The notes under the pieces: model-generated | The model's input: only the letters and a program-made list of their open reading frames with translations | What the model was told of the DNA's origin: nothing | The model's database searches: none | In this document: in pieces, positions 10,740-23,640 of the stretch | Layout: each line of letters opens with the position of its first letter | Position numbering within the stretch: the first letter of the stretch is position 1 | Made by a program: the position numbers and the translations under genes | NCBI GenBank assembly: GCA_021234155.1 | Contig: JAJEKV010000101.1 | Location: forward strand, 3,577,748 to 3,641,747 | Length of the DNA stretch: 64,000 nt | Direction: 5' to 3' | Source of the DNA: Isoetes taiwanensis | Taxonomy: Eukaryota > Streptophyta > Lycopodiopsida > Isoetales > Isoetaceae

Positions 10740-11480
10740 TAAAAATAGTTTGCCCGGACAAGTCTTACCATCTAGCATGCAAGCATCAGAATGCATGCCC
10801 GATAACATAACCAGAAGCAGTGTGGACTTAGTTGAAGAAAATTGATCAAAGCAATGTTTTCCAAGCTTCAAATTCATATATTTCTTGCGGTCAACAAACT
10901 AGAGACATCCAACCAATGCTATTGGGTTACAAGACTTGTTAGCGACAAGTTTATTTTGTTACTTTGAACAATTTCGAGGCCCATCTTCCACCTTCAATTT
11001 TGAAGGCCACTTTATCTTACTTGATTAGAGATGGTTGTTTACAAGAATTTGCAAACCTTTAAAAGCATAAATGTGCATTTCAATTTAATACTCAAGACTA
11101 CAATTTATACACTTTCTATGATCTAATTCTTTGCCAATGCATTTTTGTAAGCAACATTGGCCAAAGTTCCATCTATATTTGCACGGACAAGTCTTACCAT
11201 CCAGCATGCAAGCATCAGAATGCATACCCGATAAAATAGCCAGATATGAAGAAAATTGATCAAAGCAATATTTTCCAAGCTCCAAATTCATATATTTCTT
11301 GCAGTCAGCAAAGAAGAGACATCCAACCAATGCTATTGGCTGCAAGACTTGTTAGTGACAAGTTTATTTTGTTACTTTGGACAATTTTGAGGTCCATCTT
11401 CCACCTTCACTCATTACCACTTCTTCTTTTCTTTTGTTTGATGCAAGCAAAGTGTTGTAAATGCATGTCGAACATGCTGG
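10740..11480. repeat. R1 repeat, two adjacent copies
   Basis: R1 is a roughly 430-bp segment that precedes each BiP copy or stub. Landmarks are acaagaatttgcaaacc, a minus-strand reading LVRANIDGTLANV, then cttaccatccagcatgc, caaagcaatgttttcc and gtgacaagtttattttg. Here a partial copy (to about 11030) is followed by a full one, the start of the array after the recombinase relic. I do not recognise a source gene. Confidence 0.8.
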
Positions 11481-11599
11481 ATAATTTTTTATAAAAAGTG
11501 TGCAAAATGTTTAGAAGTTATTAGAAAAGTTGGAAGCTAAGAAAAGTGGTGTGAACAAACTAGATAATAAGCATAAGCTAATATACATCTCAGATTACT

Positions 11600-11680
11600 A
11601 TTTCCATATCTACAGCTATTTGTGTCATTACTCGTGACCATGAATTTTGAATGTCTCAAGATATTTACAGCTCAGAGTGA
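11600..11680 (-). pseudogene. BiP 3' stub, array module 1
   Basis: The BiP 3' untranslated region and only the last codons (Ser-Glu-Leu-stop at about 11665-11676) are present. The sequence then departs from BiP into a run of aagtga/aaagtg units. The same breakpoint recurs near 25880-25893, so the truncation happened once and was then duplicated. Confidence 0.75.
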
Positions 11681-11689
11681 AAGTGACAG

Positions 11690-12290
11690 TAAAAGTGAAA
11701 GTGATACTTAGATAGTAAAAGTGATTGATAGCTTTGCTCTTTCTTTTAGCTATGTAAGCAAGAGCATATGAAGGATCAATGTAAGCAAATAAGTCTAATG
11801 AAGTTTACATAATCTCAAATTGTCCACATTATTCAAAATGTTTACATTATTCAAGCTTAGTGGTTTCTGCTGGACATTCTTTGCATTATTTAGGATACCT
11901 AGGAAGAGCATGCGAAGATTAAAGTGAGAAAGATAAATTGCAAGATTTCTTGAATCGTTTGTGTTTTGCAGATGATAAAACTCACCTAACTTAGCATGCA
12001 CCTTAAAAAAAGGCTTGCTTTTCTTCTAAATGAACCACTTGCACAATACTGAAGTAGAAGAGAGAAAATTAAAAGAAAGCTACAATGAAGGCATAGTCAA
12101 TGCTGCATTTACGTGCAAAAAAGTAAAAGAATTTATGACATGCCAATTCTCTCATCAATAGAAGAACCCGATGATAGTGCAAAGATTAGAAAGCATATAG
12201 AAGACTTTAACCAAAGAATACATGCAGACATTATAAAGCATATAGTTATGGACTTCAACTGCCTTTTTAAGAAGAACTTCATGAGAACTA
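11690..12290. repeat. Epsilon block, copy 1
   Basis: Sequence found only after the truncated BiP stubs, repeated at 25895-26515 with an offset of about 14,213 bp and few differences. It opens with AGTGAAAGTGA-type short repeats. No gene is recognised. Confidence 0.75.
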
Positions 12291-13500
12291 AAACTTCGAA
12301 ATTGCAATTTCCTTGCTAGTCCAACATTGTAAAAGTACCAAAGTACAAAATAATCGGAGCACACACATTGACTATATTTAAGAGAAAGAGAGAGAGATAG
12401 AATAGAAGATAATGAAACATAAATAATAAGGCACAACGTCATGTGCATCCCATGGCCAAAAGCAGCTATAACATGCGATTCAACAAAGCTCCATTTGTCA
12501 TTAAATTTTTTATCATATACAACAGAGGTAAAAGCAACGATAAAAGCAGTCTTTTAGGGGGTCCATCCTCCCAAATGAAGAGAACTTGGCTTGGTTTGGC
12601 ATCATATTAGAAGCAAAGAAATCTCTTTGCCATGTGCATGTGAATAAGAGCATATGTTTCTGTATCTAAACTATATAATTCTTTACTCGTGGGTCTTCAT
12701 TCCAATCCAATCATGCAGACATCATAATAAACAATGACAGCTTTTGTGCCAATGCTTGGAGTTATCATAAAGAAGATCGAAAATAATGCGAGTGGCAAGG
12801 TGAGGGGGACAGGAACAAACCTAGAGACATCTAGGAGGATGGAGCGCTAGATTTGGACCTCTGGAGCAAGGGAATCGACACAGAAATGACAGATTATTTG
12901 GGTTATTTTTGTTGTCTAAATTAGATGTAGCAAATCCAACCACCAAGCCACGCACTGCAAAAGAGAAGAAGACTTCATAGGATATAAAGAAGCTTGCTTT
13001 GTGAAGATGCTTTCTAAAGTAACTCACGAATTTTACAAATTTGTGAAACTAGAAAACGGCTTCCTTCAGCACCCTATTTCCACAACTGCTCCATTGCTAC
13101 CCTGTCATATCCTGCCAATGGCAGCCGTCGTAGCAGCCTTAAAACGTGGAAAACTTAAGAAAGAAAAGTACCGACCAATTTTTTCAAGTAAATCTAAGCC
13201 ATCAAAAAAAATTTCAAGTAAATCTGGGCCGTCCAAAGTTTTAGGGCGTGATCCATGACACAGGAGTTAACATTATAATATAAAGATGAGTGGAGATGTT
13301 AACAATAGTGACAAACAGATTCATATAGAGTATCTATCAGACTACGTTTGCCATCATTAACACCAACAAGAAGCACTTGAATCGACTTGTTGAAATCAAT
13401 TTTGAAGGCCACTGTCTAGGCACTTTTGGAACTTGAATGAGAAACCCTTTCTGCAAAATACAACTAACAATGGCACGTCTCCTGCTTGTCTTATGATTAT
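12290..13500. repeat. Beta block, copy 1, with an 85-codon open frame
   Basis: One of five copies (others near 22500, 26515, 35515 and 63385). It contains a GA-rich microsatellite and, at 13001-13258 plus, an open frame starting MKMLSKVTHEFYKFVKLENG and ending in a basic Lys/Ser-rich tail. The frame is open in all four complete copies but matches no family I know. It may be open by chance in recently duplicated DNA. Confidence 0.7.
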
Positions 13501-14470
13501 AGATGGTTGTTTACAAGAATTTGCAAACCTTTAAAAGCGTGTACTTACTCTTTAAGATGTGCATTTCAATTGAATATTTCAAGACTACAATTTATACCCT
13601 TTCTATGATCTGTTTCTTTGCCAATGCATTTTTGTAAGGAACATTGGCCAAAGTTCCATCTATGTTTGCCCGGACAAGTCTTACCATCCAGCATGCAAGC
13701 AGCAGAATGTATGCCCGATAACATAACCAGAAGCAGTGTGGACTTAGTTGAAGAAAATTGATCAAAGCAATGTTTTCCAAGCTTCAAATTCATATATTTC
13801 TTGCGGTCAACAAACTAGAGACATCCAACCAATGCTATTGGGTTGCAAGATTTGTTAGTGACAAGTTTATTTTGTTACTTTGGACAATTTCGAGGTCCAT
13901 CTTCCACCTTCAATTTTCAAGGCCACTGTATCTTGGCATCTAGGCACAGACTACGTTTGCCATCATTAACACCAACAAGAAGCACTTGAATCGACTTGTT
14001 GAAATCAATTTTGGCATCTAGACATTTTTGGAACTTGAAAGAGAAGCCTTTTCTGCAAAATATAACAAACGGCGGCACGCCTCCTGCTTGTCATATGATT
14101 AGAGATGGTTGTTTGCAAGAATTTGCAAACCTTTAAAAGCATAGATGTGCATTTCAATTTAATATTCAAGACTACAATTTATACCCTTTCTATGATCTCT
14201 TTCTTTGCCAATGCATTTTTGTAAGCAACATTGGCCAAAGTTCCATCTATGTTTGCGGGACAAGTCTTACCATCCAAATCAAAGCGATGTTTTTCAAGCT
14301 CCAAATTTATATATTTCTTGCAGTCAGCAAAGTAAAGACATTGGGTTGCAAGATTATTGGGTTTGCAAGACTTGTTAGTGACAAGTTTATTTTGTTACTT
14401 TGGACAATTTCAACATCCATCTTCCACCTTCATTCATTACCACTTCTTCTTTTCTTTTTTGTTTCATGCA
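13500..14470. repeat. R1 repeat pair in front of BiP copy A
   Basis: A full R1 copy (to about 13935) is followed after a short spacer by a second copy (from about 14095) that lacks the middle segment containing the catgcaagc...gataacataacc stretch. The shortened form also precedes BiP copy C. Confidence 0.8.
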
Positions 14471-14687
14471 AGCAAAGTCTTGTAAATGCATGTCTAACAT
14501 CTTTGGATAAATTTTATAGAAAGTGTACAAAATTTTAAAAGTTATTAGAAAAGTTGAAAGCTAAGACAAGTGGTGTGAAAACCCGGATAATAAGCATAAG
14601 CTAATATACATCTCAGATTACTATTTCCATATCTACAAGTATTTGTGTCATTACTCGCGACCATGAATTTTGAATGTCTCAAGATAT

Positions 14688-16673
14688 TTACAGCTCGGAG
14701 TGATCTTCATCCTCTTCCTCTAAGGCATGAGCACCAGTCTTTTGATAAACCTTGGTTATTATGGGATTGCAAACATCCTCAATCTCCTTCAGTTTCTCTT
14801 CGAAATCCTCCCCTTCAGCACTTTGGTTATCGTCCAACCACTCCAAGATTTCCTTCAATTCAGCTTCAATCTTTTCTTTGTCATCAGAATCTAGCTTATC
14901 CGCTAGCTTGTCCTTGTCACCAATTGAACTCTTCATGTTGTACACATATGTCTCCAATCTATTCGGCATCAATCTTTTCCTTCACCTTCTTATCTTGCTC
15001 TGCATATTCCTCGGCCTCCTTGATCATTCTATCAACCTCATCGAAGATAAAGCGATCTTTGTCGTGATAATGATGATCTTCTACGCCTTTTACGGACGCC
15101 TTATCCTCTGCCTTCACTTTTAGAATTCCATGCATCTACTTCAAAAGTAACTTCAATCGAGGAATACCTCTTGGGTAGGGGCAATACCGCTCAAATCAAA
15201 TTTTTCAAGTTCGACAATCTTTTGTCAAGCTTCTTTCTCCTTCAAAGACACGAGCAGAACCACGGTTGTTTGCTTATCGATAGGTGCTAAACACTTGGGA
15301 TTTTTTAGTTGGAATCGTAGTACCCACGGGAATGAGCTTTGTCATCACTCCACCTTGGTTTCAATGCCAAGGGTCAAAGGAGTGGCATCAAGGATGAGTG
15401 CATCTTTAGTCTCTTCGCCCGCCTTCCCCACTTAGAATGCCTCCTTGAAGCTGCTGCACCATAGGCTCTGACCTCATCGGGATTGACTCCCTTGCTAGGC
15501 TCCTTGCCCTCAAAGTAGTCCTTCAACAATTCTTTGTATCTTTGGGATCACAGTACTTCCTCCAACAAGAGCGATTTCATCAATCTGCGACTTCTTAAGG
15601 CCGGCATCATTCATGGCCTTCCTAACGGGGCCCAATGTCTTCTTGAACAAGTCATTGTTAAGCTCCTCAAACCTTGCTCGGTAAGTGGTTCGGAGAAATC
15701 AACACCATCAAAAGACTCTCAACCTCAATTCTAACTTGGTCTTTGGTTCTTGAGTGCCCTCTTTGCTCGCCAAGCGACGGAGTTTCCCAATAGCCCCGCT
15801 ATCCTTGCTAATGTCCTTGTTGTACTTCTTCTTGATGAGTTTAATGAAGTGCTCCATAATTACGTGGTCAAAATCCTCTCCGCCAAGATGAGTATCACCA
15901 CTTGTGGCTAAAACTTCAAATACTCCATTATCAATTGTTAAGATGTCGACATCAAAGGTACCACCACCAAGGTCAAACACAAGTATGTTCTTCTCGTTTC
16001 CCTTCTCATTAAGTCCATAAGCCAATCTTTGCTTTGCGGTTGGCTCATTCGAATCTGAGCCACGTTAAGTCCGGCAATGATACCGGCATCTTTTGTGGCT
16101 TTTGTCTCATTGCATCATTGAAATAAGCCGGGACGATTGATAACGACATTTTTTACGACCTTTCCTAAGAATGCCTCGGCGGTTTCCTTCATTTTTATCA
16201 AAATCATAGCGCTAATCTCCTCTCGGGCTGAAAAGCTTAACCCGCCATCCTTGATCTTAACTTGTATATAAGGTTTCCCATCTTTGTTGATGATCTTGTA
16301 GGGCAATAGTTTCATATCATTTTGGACTTCTTTGTCGTCAAACTTCCTTCCAATCAAACGTTTAGGGTCAAAAATTGTCCTTTCGGGGTTAGAAGCAGCT
16401 TGGTTCTTGTTTGCCTCTCCAATAAGCCTTTCAGAATCTGTGAAGGCTACCCATGATGGTGTGATTCGATTTCCACGGTCATTGGCTATGATTTCTACAT
16501 GCCCATCTTTGTTATAAACACCCACACAAGAATATGTTGTTCCCGGATCAATACCAATTACTGTATCTAATTTGGGAGCTTCTTCTGCGCCTGCTGCTCT
16601 GAGATACAACCCAAATTGTAAGCAAAACCAAGCATAGACCTAATCTGCTAACATGAGCTACTTCCCTCGACAT
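14688..16673 (-). pseudogene. BiP: BiP copy A (ER HSP70), intronless, frame-disrupted
   Basis: BiP is the ER-lumen HSP70 chaperone, which binds unfolded proteins in an ATP cycle. Reading 1986 bp, about 662 codons against roughly 665 for plant BiP, gives the signal-peptide start MSREVAHVS at 16671-16673, ATPase motifs [16 protein letters not shown] and [11 protein letters not shown], the APLTLGIE-like linker, and a lid ending EEDEDHSEL. The sequence is contiguous with no introns. The plant BiP genes I know have introns, which suggests a retrocopy. The frame breaks several times. IDLGTT reads IDPGTT because CTG appears as CCG; copy B keeps CTG. The terminal tetrapeptide is HSEL, not HDEL. No ERSE-type promoter element was seen in the 400 bp upstream. 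Confidence 0.88.
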
Positions 16674-18576
16674 TCTCTACTGCCTCTGCTTCTCTCAACA
16701 CTCTCTTCTGCTTACGCTTCTCACCACTCTGCTTCTTTTAAACAAGCAAGGAAAAGGGCAAAGGAAATGAAAAAAACGCATAAAAAGGGAAAAGGGAAAA
16801 AAAGGCAAGCATTATTTTTTTCTTCTTGATGAGTTCTTATTGAACCTAATTCTTTGCTGGCCGATCTTGGCACGAAATGGAAGAGTATGGTGATTTTTAT
16901 GCATAAATACTATATGCCCCTTAAATTCGTTTTGTTGCATGTAATAGCAGCATGTGGAGGATTGACAGCATGTTATTAAAATTGGTTGCATATGCTGTGC
17001 ATTACTATATGGGCGAAGATCCTTTGTAAGGTATCCAGGGTTTTGCATCAAATTGAGATGCCCCTAAGCTAGCATATTTAATCTAGTATTTCAACGTGTA
17101 AGCTAAGCTGTGCATATTCTAGAGCTTGCCTGCATGTTATTTAAAAGTGATCACTTTACTAATTTGTGCAATGTGATTTTGCTTGAAATAATCTTTAGAG
17201 TTCCATCCAGGGTAATACTCTTGGAATGTTCACATACGCACTTTCTTTTTTATGCAGGCCCGTGATCCGTGTGGTTTTTGCAGGCCCTAGGAATCGAAGG
17301 AGACATGCTGCCAGGACTTGCATATTTTGGAGCTTATCTCATGTTATTTAAGGTGATGGTTTGCAGTTGTATTTAGGGAAATTGAATGATTTGCTAATTA
17401 TTGTGACTAGTTATTGCCGGGCTCATTTCCTCCCGTGGCCATGCATGTGTTTTTTGGGCTAGACCGTAGTTATCAATGATCTTGTAAGAAGAAAGCCATC
17501 AATAACTCCACTTTTCAATTCATGGCTTGCTTCAATTGCAAGTCCTGCTCATTGCTAGATAAATAGTATTCAGAAGAGAATATGATGATCCCAGGGTTCC
17601 TTAAGCTACCTTAGACTATTTGAACTGGATAATTATGGTCTGTTAAGGCTTTATTAGTACCAAGGGTGCAAAGGCAGTACTTCAATTTATTGGTTTTTCT
17701 ACGAGCTTGAAAAATTTTGTAGAATGCAAGGATGTGAGCTTTTTGAAGAGACCTTTCTCAGTCAAGGTCATTCTTGGTTATTCTCAAATGTGAGAATGGA
17801 GGATCTAGAGAAAGGCATCTCTGCCATGTTCAAGCAGCAATCATGACATTCAAATGCTAATCGTGTAAATCCAGATGCTAATCCCATTGCAGCAAATCCA
17901 TATTCATTCTGCACATGTCATTGCAGTTTATTTAGCAACAGAAGAAATTTACAGACGTCTCCAACATCATTAGAATAAGGAGGTTTGAAGATCATCCTAT
18001 GGAGTTTAATTGTTGCTGGTGCTGCAGCAGTGACTAACATTAGACTTATGTATTACTTACAGCAATTGGGTGAATAATAACATGATATACAGTGAAGGTA
18101 TGATCGGAAAACCTTTATTCGGTGAGAGTGGCTTTGCATGCAGGGGCAATGAATTTCCATGGGTTGACGACCTTTTATTTGTTGAAGAATGCCTATGCAT
18201 GTAGGCAATAAATTTTGTTCATACTATGGCCACTTCTCATCTTGCCCCTTTAAGGGGTAATATTTTCTACGCAACATCCTATTACCTTGAGACTTTGTTC
18301 TCAAGAGCCCACTGGAGCTATGGCCATGCAATTCCACCACTGTCAAACCTGGAGGCACCCATTGCAAACTCTCATAGCATGGAGGTTTTTCTTGAATGGA
18401 CAAAGAGAGCTTGAGCTATAAAGGCCTTTCAGCTTCATCTCACAGAGGTTTCAATGGTATTAAAGGCATTTGCAGACTATGTTCATAGTGTTATTGGCAC
18501 ACAAAGGCAGTTCACTATTATCTATGACTAGAAGGAAGCAAAAATTAGGACACACTCATATTCACTTTACTGCTCG

Positions 18577-18818
18577 GATATAAAAAGCAGGACTGTGAAC
18601 TAGCCAACGAACATGATGCAAGAAAGATGAAAATCCATACTATCATGCCTTTAAGCTGACATCCTGGAACTTGGCCAATGCTTTGCCATTTTAATTTGCA
18701 GATATGAAAAACCAGGACTGTGAAGGAGATAACGAACATGATGCAAGAAAGGTGAAAATCCATGCTATCATGCTCACGTCATGGAACTTGGGCCAACACT
18801 TTTCTATCTTAATCTGCA
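18577..18818. repeat. Internal direct repeat of about 120 bp
   Basis: Copies at 18577-18700 and 18701-18818 share caggactgtgaa, aacatgatgcaagaaag and tgaaaatccat. The pair is also present in gamma copy B (about 32315-32557) but lies inside the segment missing from copy C. Confidence 0.8.
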
Positions 18819-21049
18819 CAACGTTACATCATGCCCCAAAGATTTAGGTTGTTTTCCTACTAACTGCAAATTCCTCTTCAAATTCCTCTCTATGTGTTTT
18901 CCTCCAGCAGATATTGCAATATAATTGAGGATTATTTGAAAGCCTTGAGTTTGTTTTGGCATGGTTGTGTTATACCAGCTTGCAATGGCTACCAAGCTAA
19001 GCTACTTCATGTGCTTAGTTGTAGTTTACATCGGTTGCGTATAGAGTTTTGCGAATTATATAGAGATGTAACAAGCTTGGACGGAATTTTGTTGCAGGTA
19101 TTTTCTTTAAAATAAATAGTCTCTTAGATAGCAACAGACTCCGATGTTCTTAGAAATTGAATGCTAATGCCAAATGGAAGCTTCAAATGATTGAAGCGGT
19201 TGATGTCGTTGGGCTTTTATTATTTCAAAAGGTAAGGATTTATATGTTTGTAGTTTAGTTTGCTCTAGATTATACTAGCATATGCTGGGTCTGCATTGGT
19301 TTAAATGGAAATGGAAGTTTTCGTGACTCCACAAGCTTGCAAAAAGTGAATCAGCTTGCACTGCAGCAGTTGACTGAATTATTCTGGAGGCTAGAGTGAT
19401 AGAGACATGAGGCATGTTGCCTAGGTATCAGAGCTCTGGTTAGATGATTCAGTTATGTATTCTAGATCTGCACGGAAGGATTGTTAGAGCCATTACATGT
19501 TTGTTCTATTGGCTGTCTGTGTTCCAAATTTTGGTATTTTAAACAAAGAATAGTTATCCACGGCATTGAATTTCGGTCAGCTATGTCTAATGCACATAAT
19601 ATAATCCTCCTTTGTTTGAACTCATAGGGCATGCACATATTTTTTTCTCTCAGAAATTCACATGGCTTGTCATGACACAAGGATTGATTTCTGGATATGG
19701 GCAGCATGCATAAGATAGAACTGTAGTTGCAGAACTCAAGCAAAGATAGAGCAGACGATGTTATTGACGGTAAGAGGTAAATTAATTTATAGCTTAGATG
19801 TCAATACAGATTGCATGCTTGATAAATTGATGCATAAGATTTGGAATGTCAAACAAGCGTTGCTTATACAGCTCAAAATTCTTCTTCATGCCCTGTTTAC
19901 TTCTTGCTCAGTTTTTTCAATTTTCTATTCACTTTTTTGCTCCTATGAGGATCATCTGCACGTTCTCCAACAACACATTGAAACGACCTGTCAGAGTTGT
20001 CACCTGAAATGAAAATATAAATTACTTAGCACTGATCAATAGAGCCAAAAATTCCAGCAGAAGTGGCATTAAGATGGAATGCCTAGTATGCCTTTGGCTC
20101 TTTTTCTAAATAGGCAAATATTTGTTATCTACTTCAACCATATCATATTATTTTGCAAGTTCCCGTGTTGGAATACATTCCATGACTCTTCCAAGTTTAG
20201 GCATTTTGCCTTATTTAATGCTAAATCCTTGAGGACCACTGGACGATGGATGCAATCCTATTGCAGTTCCCAAATCCTTTTCCATAACTAGGTAATGCAA
20301 CATATTATGTTCCAGTTTGTAAATATGCACAAGGCATTTCCTAATGATTGCTTTAAGGATTGAAATTTCAAGTTGCAACAAATCAAGGTCAACAAGCTAA
20401 AATGATTTGGAAAACATTTAAGGATAATAAGTTTTGGGTATTGTGACGTTGGCATCTTTGTGTCCACTTTGTTTGAATTATGTCCGTTCAAGACACACAC
20501 TTTTGTAAATTCATTTTGATGCTAGGAGACCGCATGAAATAATAATGCAAAAACAAACTTAGACAACTTGCGCTAACATCATTTAGGCTCTATGCAATGC
20601 CAAGTGTGCCATGTCATTGACTCTATTATGAAGCGACATTTTGATTCATTGTGCAAGTCGTGAGGAAGCCTAGAGAGTCTTCGAAACCATGATTGCTGGA
20701 AGAATATTATGTAAACATGAGATATAGGTTAGGATATGTGTAGGCAATAGTTTTGAGAAAATTGTTACGAAGAATGTCTCTACATACTAAAGGATGTTAC
20801 TTATATTATCATTCTAAGCTCCTGTACAATAGCAGTTGCACTGGGACAAGGGAAACAAATCCACACGATTGCATGATTAAGGTCACGGATGCAAAATCAT
20901 TATGAATTATTAGTTGGCTATTATGATCATGTCTTCGTGCTTAATGCATCTTTTTAAATTAGCAACATTTCACCGAAAGTTGAGGTTGCCACTTTTAAAT
21001 TACAAATGCATGAACACCATTCTTCATTGCAGTTTTACACTCAGTTATG

Positions 21050-21788
21050 ATCATCTGCATGAAAATAGTGAGAGACTTCATTCCAAGCTTCCAACAGACG
21101 TTTCACGATAAGTTAGGACGTGTGAGGACCAGCTGTGATTTGATAAAAAGCCGAATCTAGTAGCTGATGGTGTATACAATTGCTTCCCACTGGTTTAGAC
21201 TTTTCAATCCAATATTTGATAAAAGACATGGCAGGAGAGTCATGGGGTACAAAGGGCACGCCAAACTAGCTTTACAGCTAGAGCTTGAGCTTGCTTGAAA
21301 AGACTTTTACAGCCTAGACCACCAAAATCCTTGGGGGCAATAAGATTTTGCCAAGCAACTTTGTAATTTCCCTGCCAGATGAATTTACTTATAGCAGCTT
21401 CAATTTTCCCATAAGTTGCTTTATCAGCTACTATTGCAGATGAAAAGTAAATGTGTGTGCTGGCAATCACTGTATTAGCAATCTCCACTCTACCTGCCAA
21501 AGAAAGAGAAGCAGGATACATCATGAATTTCCTCTTAATTTTATTTGTAATTGATGCCCAAAGACCATGCAATTTCATGTCTAAAGCAAGAGGAAGCCCC
21601 AGCAATTTGATGGCCATATTTTTACCCAGAATGGGGATATCTGCAATACTAGCTTCTGAGGTGTCCAAAAGGATTCCACATTTAGACCTGTTCAAATGAA
21701 CTCCCGAGGCTTTGCCAGACAACTCCATTGCAGACAAAAAGGTGAAAATACTGCCCTCTACACCAGCCATAAGCACCAAACGTGGCAT
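21050..21788 (-). pseudogene. LINE (L1-type) reverse transcriptase fragment
   Basis: A 182-codon open frame (21240-21788) reads as the C-terminal part of a plant LINE RT: FSAMELSGKASGVHLNRSKC-type region, KLLGLPLALDMK, LSLAGRVEIANTVIAS, ISKFIWQGN and PKDFGGLGCKSL. All are in normal order. The catalytic YADD box lies upstream and is absent. Gamma copies B and C keep the beginning (MPRLVLMAGV-like) but lack about 700 bp. Confidence 0.8.
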
Positions 21789-22499
21789 AATTAAAGTAAG
21801 AACTAGAAATTAAATAATGGCTTCCTAGAAAATAATCAATAGAGACGAAATAGTTCTCACATATAGGCATCCCCCCATCTTCATCATCCCCCATCCACCA
21901 CAAAAAAAAAAAAAAAAAAACAAAAGGAGAGAAAAGAAAAAGAAAAAAGACGCATCTCTAGCATGCATGCATCTAACCTCGTCACCACATTCATAACACA
22001 GTAATCATCTTAAACCTTAATCAATTTTATGATTCTAGAGATGCTTTTCCAAATCCACATTTAGCGAAGCAAAAGAGAAAGTCAATTACAAATCTATGAA
22101 CAACATTCATGATTCCAACATTACACCAACCCCGCTGCTGCTAGAAGCTTGACAAAAAAACAATGCAACGATGCCCATGCTCACACAACAAAAATTGGAT
22201 ACCACTGCAATGTTACCCTCCCCCCCTCCCCCCTCCAAATCGAGGCGCAGCCGACCGCCTCCGTTTGCACTTGGATGCACACGTGCTCTGCACATTCCAC
22301 ATTGCCAGTGAGCTCTCTTTTTCCGCCAGCAGGCTTTTAGGCGTTGAGGCCCCATTGCCATAGTGTAAGCGAGGTTAGGTTGCTCGGCCCCTTTGGGCAT
22401 GTAAAAAACTTTAATCAGTGACTACATGCAGACATAAAGCATATATATGGGCTTCAACTGCCTTTTTAAGAAGCACTGACAGAACTAATACCTTGGTGG

Positions 22500-23640
22500 A
22501 ACTCAGAAATTGCAATTTCCTTGCTAGTCCGGACAACAGTAAAAGTACCAAAGTACAAAATAATTGGAGCACACACATTGACCATATTTAAGAGAAAGAG
22601 AGAGAGAGATGGAACAGAAGATAATGAAGCATAAATAGTGAGGCACAACGTGATGTGCATCCCATGGCCAAAACGCTACAACATGCAGATTCCAACAGAG
22701 CTCCATTTGTCATTAACTCTATTATCATATATAACTAAGGTAAAAGCAAAGACAAAAGCAGATTTTTAGGGGCTCCATCCTCCCAAATGTAAGAGCCATA
22801 GGCTTGGTTTGGCGTCATATTAGAAGCAAAGAAATCTCTTGGGCCTTCATTCCAATCCAATCATGCAGACATCGACAGCTATTGTGCCAATGCCTGGAGT
22901 TGTCATAAAGAAGATCAAAAATAATGTGGCAAGGTGAGGGGGACAGGATCAAACCTAGAGACATCTAGGAGGATGGAGCGCTAGATTTGGACCTCTGAAG
23001 CAAGGGAATCAACACAGAAATGTCCGATTATTTGGGTTATTTTCGTTGTCTAAATTAGCTATAGCAAATCCAACCACCAAGCCACGCACTGCAAAAGAGG
23101 AGAAGACTTCATAGGATATAAGAAGCTTGGTTTGTGAAGATGCTTTCTAAAGTAACTCATGTATTTTACAAATTTGTGAAACTGGAAAACGGCTTCCTTC
23201 CGCACCCTATTTCCACAACTGCTCCATTGCTACCCTGTCATATCCTGCCAATGGCGGCTGTAGCAGCCTTAAAACGTGGAAAACTTAAGAAAGAAAAGTA
23301 CCGACCAACTTTTTCAAGTAAATCTAAGGCATCAAAAAAAATTTCAAGTAAATCTGGGCCATCCAAAGTTTTAGGGCGTGATCCATGACACAGGAGTTAA
23401 CATTATAATATAAAGATGAGTGGAGATGTTAACAATAGTGACAAATAGATTCATATAGAGTATCTATCAGACTACGTTTGCCATCATTAACACCAACAAA
23501 AAGCACTTGAATCGACTTGTTGAAATCAATTTTGAAGCCCACTGTATCTTACTTGACATCTAGGCACTTTTGGAACTTGAATGAGAAACCCTTTCTGCAA
23601 AATACAACTAACAATGGCACGTCTCCTGCTTGTCTTATGA
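22500..23640. repeat. Beta block, copy 2
   Basis: Second beta copy, with the small open frame at 23134-23388 (84 codons). A gagagaga tract lies near 22590-22607. It ends at the following R1 copy. Confidence 0.75.

Larger units (their letters stand above)
16674..22490. repeat. Gamma block, copy A
   Basis: AT-rich DNA between BiP copy A and the next beta block, repeated at about 30380-35500 and 59552-63380 with few differences. It begins with the BiP 5' leader (CT-rich) and contains an internal direct repeat, an embedded LINE fragment and a poly(A)-like tract near 21901-21922. Frames up to 93 codons occur but none resembles a known protein. Confidence 0.8.

Noticed and set aside
21901-21922. 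Long A tract in the gamma blocks (also 34902-34923 and 62776-62797) as a possible LINE tail
   Set aside because: It is shared by all copies, no LINE ORF2 end lies directly upstream on the plus strand, and no flanking target duplication was found.
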